Assembly: GCA_030374765.1 (NCBI GenBank)
Contig: JARGXX010000099.1
Location: 496,001 to 560,000 of the forward strand
DNA: 64,000 nucleotides
Reading direction: 5' to 3'
From: Agarophyton chilense
Taxonomy: Eukaryota; Rhodophyta; Florideophyceae; Gracilariales; Gracilariaceae
Shown here piece by piece: positions 61,961-64,000 of this stretch. A program made the position numbers and the translations under genes. Below the pieces are notes generated by a model. The model saw nothing but the letters and a program-made list of their open reading frames with translations, searched no databases and had not been told where the DNA came from. The number at the start of each line of letters is the position of its first letter. The stretch's first letter is position 1.

Positions 61961-62250
61961 TGTTGACGCTCAACCTTAGAAGGTAGACGTAATAAACCTC
62001 GATGGTAACAGGGCACCGTGAAAACCCGCAGGGGCAAACGGCGGGCCAACTAGCCTATACCCTGTAGGTGAACGATGGTAGGCGTCGACGCGCGGGAAAA
62101 CTTGTGTGGTAGTTGAGAAATGATGAACCAAAAGGTATAGTCGTTACCTAAGTTGTGCCTGTCTTTATCAGATAAGGATGGGGGAGGTGCAGTTCCCTAT
62201 ATGCAGTGGACTGCACTCTCCAGATCACCCGGGAGGTGCCAGCAAGGCAC

Positions 62251-62275
62251 GGTCTCTGACCTAGTGTCAGAGACC
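62251..62275. repeat. Hairpin with 10-bp perfect stem
   Basis: GGTCTCTGAC and GTCAGAGACC around a CTAGT loop, inside the putative LTR; a second, looser inverted pair (GTGCAGT/ACTGCAC) lies about 60 bp upstream. Confidence 0.7.
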
Positions 62276-63360
62276 TGGCCAGCACTGGCTACAGTGCCAG
62301 GTGGCCACTCCACTACTGTACTAAAATAAATATAAATACAATTACAAGTACTAACAATTACTCAACCAGAAGGTACAAGTCAACACTACACGTGGCTGAC
62401 AACACCTAGATGATAGCTCGCCCGGAGCTGCATGGCCGATGATCCCTCGCATCCATCACCTACAAGGTTAGTGTAGTATATTGACAACCTCAAAAGTCAG
62501 CCCTTCCGCCACTATACGACAGACCCCCTTCCTACCCGTGAGGCACGCCCCGTGTCTTTTTCCATCAAACCATAGAGTTGTAGCGAGCGAAAGTGGCGCG
62601 GGCATCGGAGTAGTGTCTGTGCGCGACGCACGATCCCTTGAGGTTCAGAACTCGGCGTCAGTATCGGTTGGGGAGGGCGCGCGACGGGGTCGGCGCACGA
62701 ATTGAGCGACAACCATTCAGGTAGGGACTGTCATGACGGCGATGCAGTGTAACTAGCGCGCTCGCGGACAATTTTTCGGTAATGGCCCTGCTTGCTTGCG
62801 ATTCTGCTTCCGCATAGCCCCCTGTCTAGCCAAGTTGGTATCTCACCCTTCCCGGTTACTCAAACTTCAGTTTCCTTCTAGGTCCCTGCGCGCGCCGTCC
62901 CGCCTGGTCGTTCCCACGGCTCGAAAACCCTTCAGGTATTGCTGCCCTTAGTTGGCGGCGTCGCGACCGTAACCGTGGTGTCCGGCTTTCCCTGAAGGTT
63001 TCCTGGCTTCTCGACCTTTCAGGTTTCGTCTACCTTGTAAGGACTGACTCGTGGCGCCGGTGGGGCCTGAGCCTGCGTCGATACAACCATTGAGGTGTTG
63101 GCCTGGGTCCGTGGTGGAAGCTTCCGGTGTTGAGACCTTATTGGTGTTGAGCGGCCCCGTCGGTAGTTACGCGACCTTTTTCCGGTTTTGCATTCCAGTC
63201 TACCCTCAAGGCGATGACAGGATCGCGCCGCCTCCGCGCACGCGTTCGAACCCATTCGGTGCCACGTCGGTGCACCTCGCGCCGCATCGTGGATTCGTCA
63301 CCGATACCTCGAAGGGGTGGGTCGTCTCCACAAGCAGCACCAGCTCTCGAGAGACGTGAG

Positions 63361-63654
63361 ATGTCGGTTACCGTTGAGGTTGAAGAAGTCGGCGATTCCA
63401 AGGGGATTGATACCCCTGCAGTTATGCCTTTAAGGTCGGATTGGTCCCGTTTCACGTTACCTCAAAGGTCTGGAACCACTTGCGACCGTACGCTGGCAAC
63501 TGTTGCACCTGAAAGGTCGATGTCGGTACTACCAGAAAGTTTGGATACGTTGGCTGTCTCCTCAGAACGGACCGAGGAGGCTCTACTTCAGAAGGATGAA
63601 TACCCTCTGGTGTTCACCGCGGCGGTGGAGGTCGAGTCATCACCTCGTTCGTAG
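63361..63654 (+). CDS. Small ORF upstream of the gag-like ORF
   Basis: 97 codons from ATG 63361 (MSVTVEVEEVGDSKGID), ending 24 bp before the next ORF. Not recognised. Acidic, with a protein-like composition, but it could be a decayed leader of the element. The frame is open further upstream without ATG. Confidence 0.25.
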   Translation: MSVTVEVEEVGDSKGIDTPAVMPLRSDWSRFTLPQRSGTTCDRTLATVAPERSMSVLPESLDTLAVSSERTEEALLQKDEYPLVFTAAVEVESSPRS

Positions 63655-63678
63655 GTTCGAGCTACGGCCTTCCCAACC

Positions 63679-64000
63679 ATGTCAGGTAGCGGCCCATCAA
63701 GTGGCCGTGGACGCGGTGGTATTACCAAGAGGGTGACTCGCTCGACTTCTCGAACGCCTACGAACATTGGTTTTCGCAGCGTGCCTGTCCCTGCGACACA
63801 GTTCTCCCCTGGGACTCCGGCTGACCCGTACCAACGCAGTGGTGGACTTCCTCCGATAACACAAACCAATTGGGCTCACAATCTCTCGTTCGGTGCGGCG
63901 AACCGGACGACGAGTCAGTATGGACCTTTTGATATTACCTTCGACCAGGTGAAGAACAATGACCTGTTGAAGCACGATTGGCCTGTGGCGGTGGGGAATT
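63679..64000 (+). CDS. Partial gag-like ORF running off the window
   Basis: Starts MSGSGPSSGRGRGGITKRV and stays open to the last base. A Ser/Gly/Arg-rich basic start is followed by TPADPYQRSGGLPPI and GPFDITFDQVKNND. Position behind a putative LTR and basic composition suggest gag, but no domain is recognised and it is cut by the window end. Confidence 0.4.
   Translation, partial: MSGSGPSSGRGRGGITKRVTRSTSRTPTNIGFRSVPVPATQFSPGTPADPYQRSGGLPPITQTNWAHNLSFGAANRTTSQYGPFDITFDQVKNNDLLKHDWPVAVGN

Larger units (their letters stand above)
61961..64000 (+). mobile_element. Probable LTR element inserted in the DDE remnant, continues past the window
   Basis: Starts TGTTGACGCTCAACC at the point where the transposase homology breaks, as an LTR start would. 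The first 500 bp contain AATAAA-type AT stretches and hairpins. A possible primer site TGGTATCTCACCC lies near 62833. Open frames begin after 63.3 kb. No second LTR is available to prove the class, because the element leaves the window. Confidence 0.45.

Noticed and set aside
63679-64000. Another copy of the antisense accessory gene
   Set aside because: The Ser/Gly-rich start looks similar, but none of the conserved blocks of that family appear in the visible 107 codons; left as gag-like and partial.

Overview
The window is eukaryotic nuclear DNA, most likely from a multicellular red alga of the Chondrus type. This is an inference. It rests on mostly intronless, closely spaced genes with short GT-AG introns, a nuclear-encoded organelle-type IF-1, a Golgi-type carbohydrate sulfotransferase (as expected in an alga that makes sulfated galactans), an RWP-RK and a bHLH regulator, and a very heavy load of nested chromodomain-bearing Ty3/gypsy elements, PIF-Harbinger-like elements and a KDZ/CACTA-like element.

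Layout. 0-7.5 kb is host gene territory: infA (with a 94-nt intron), a degenerate short-chain dehydrogenase, a Ser-rich coiled-coil protein, a possible small mitochondrial protein, a sulfotransferase and an ER FKBP. 8.2-23.8 kb holds two decayed Harbinger-like elements lying head to head in opposite orientation. The second is split by a complete 10.1-kb chromodomain LTR retrotransposon (12596-22742) with a perfect 5-bp target duplication, and by a third LTR fragment next to it. 23.9-51.3 kb is a second chromodomain retrotransposon, which is itself cut in two by an 18.1-kb DNA transposon (31973-50071). 53-59.5 kb returns to host genes (RWP-RK, bHLH). 61.1-64 kb is a decayed second-type DDE transposase interrupted by another, probably LTR-type, element that runs off the window.

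The main discovery candidate is the 18.1-kb transposon. It has 26-bp terminal inverted repeats (25/26 identical), subterminal GCTAGTTTT-type repeats and a broken KDZ/CACTA-like transposase. Its cargo of large open reading frames includes a beta-class DNA amino-methyltransferase fused to a SET domain, a 2-oxoglutarate/Fe(II) dioxygenase-like protein, and a ParB/Srx-like protein encoded 9 bp upstream of the dioxygenase (possibly one spliced gene). It also carries a ketopantoate-reductase-like enzyme, a multi-pass membrane protein and a large coiled-coil protein. The methyltransferase-SET and ParB/dioxygenase units are transcribed divergently from a ~700-bp spacer that contains a ~33-bp-arm hairpin and a 16-bp perfect palindrome sharing the core CGGCCGACAGA. 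This looks like a mobile package for writing and erasing chromatin or DNA marks. Function is inference only.

A second notable pattern is a conserved protein family encoded antisense to pol, between the chromodomain and the 3' LTR, in both chromodomain retrotransposons. In the second element this antisense gene is exactly what the 18.1-kb transposon interrupts: its N-terminal half lies at 50.1-50.9 kb and its C-terminal half at 31.2-32.0 kb.
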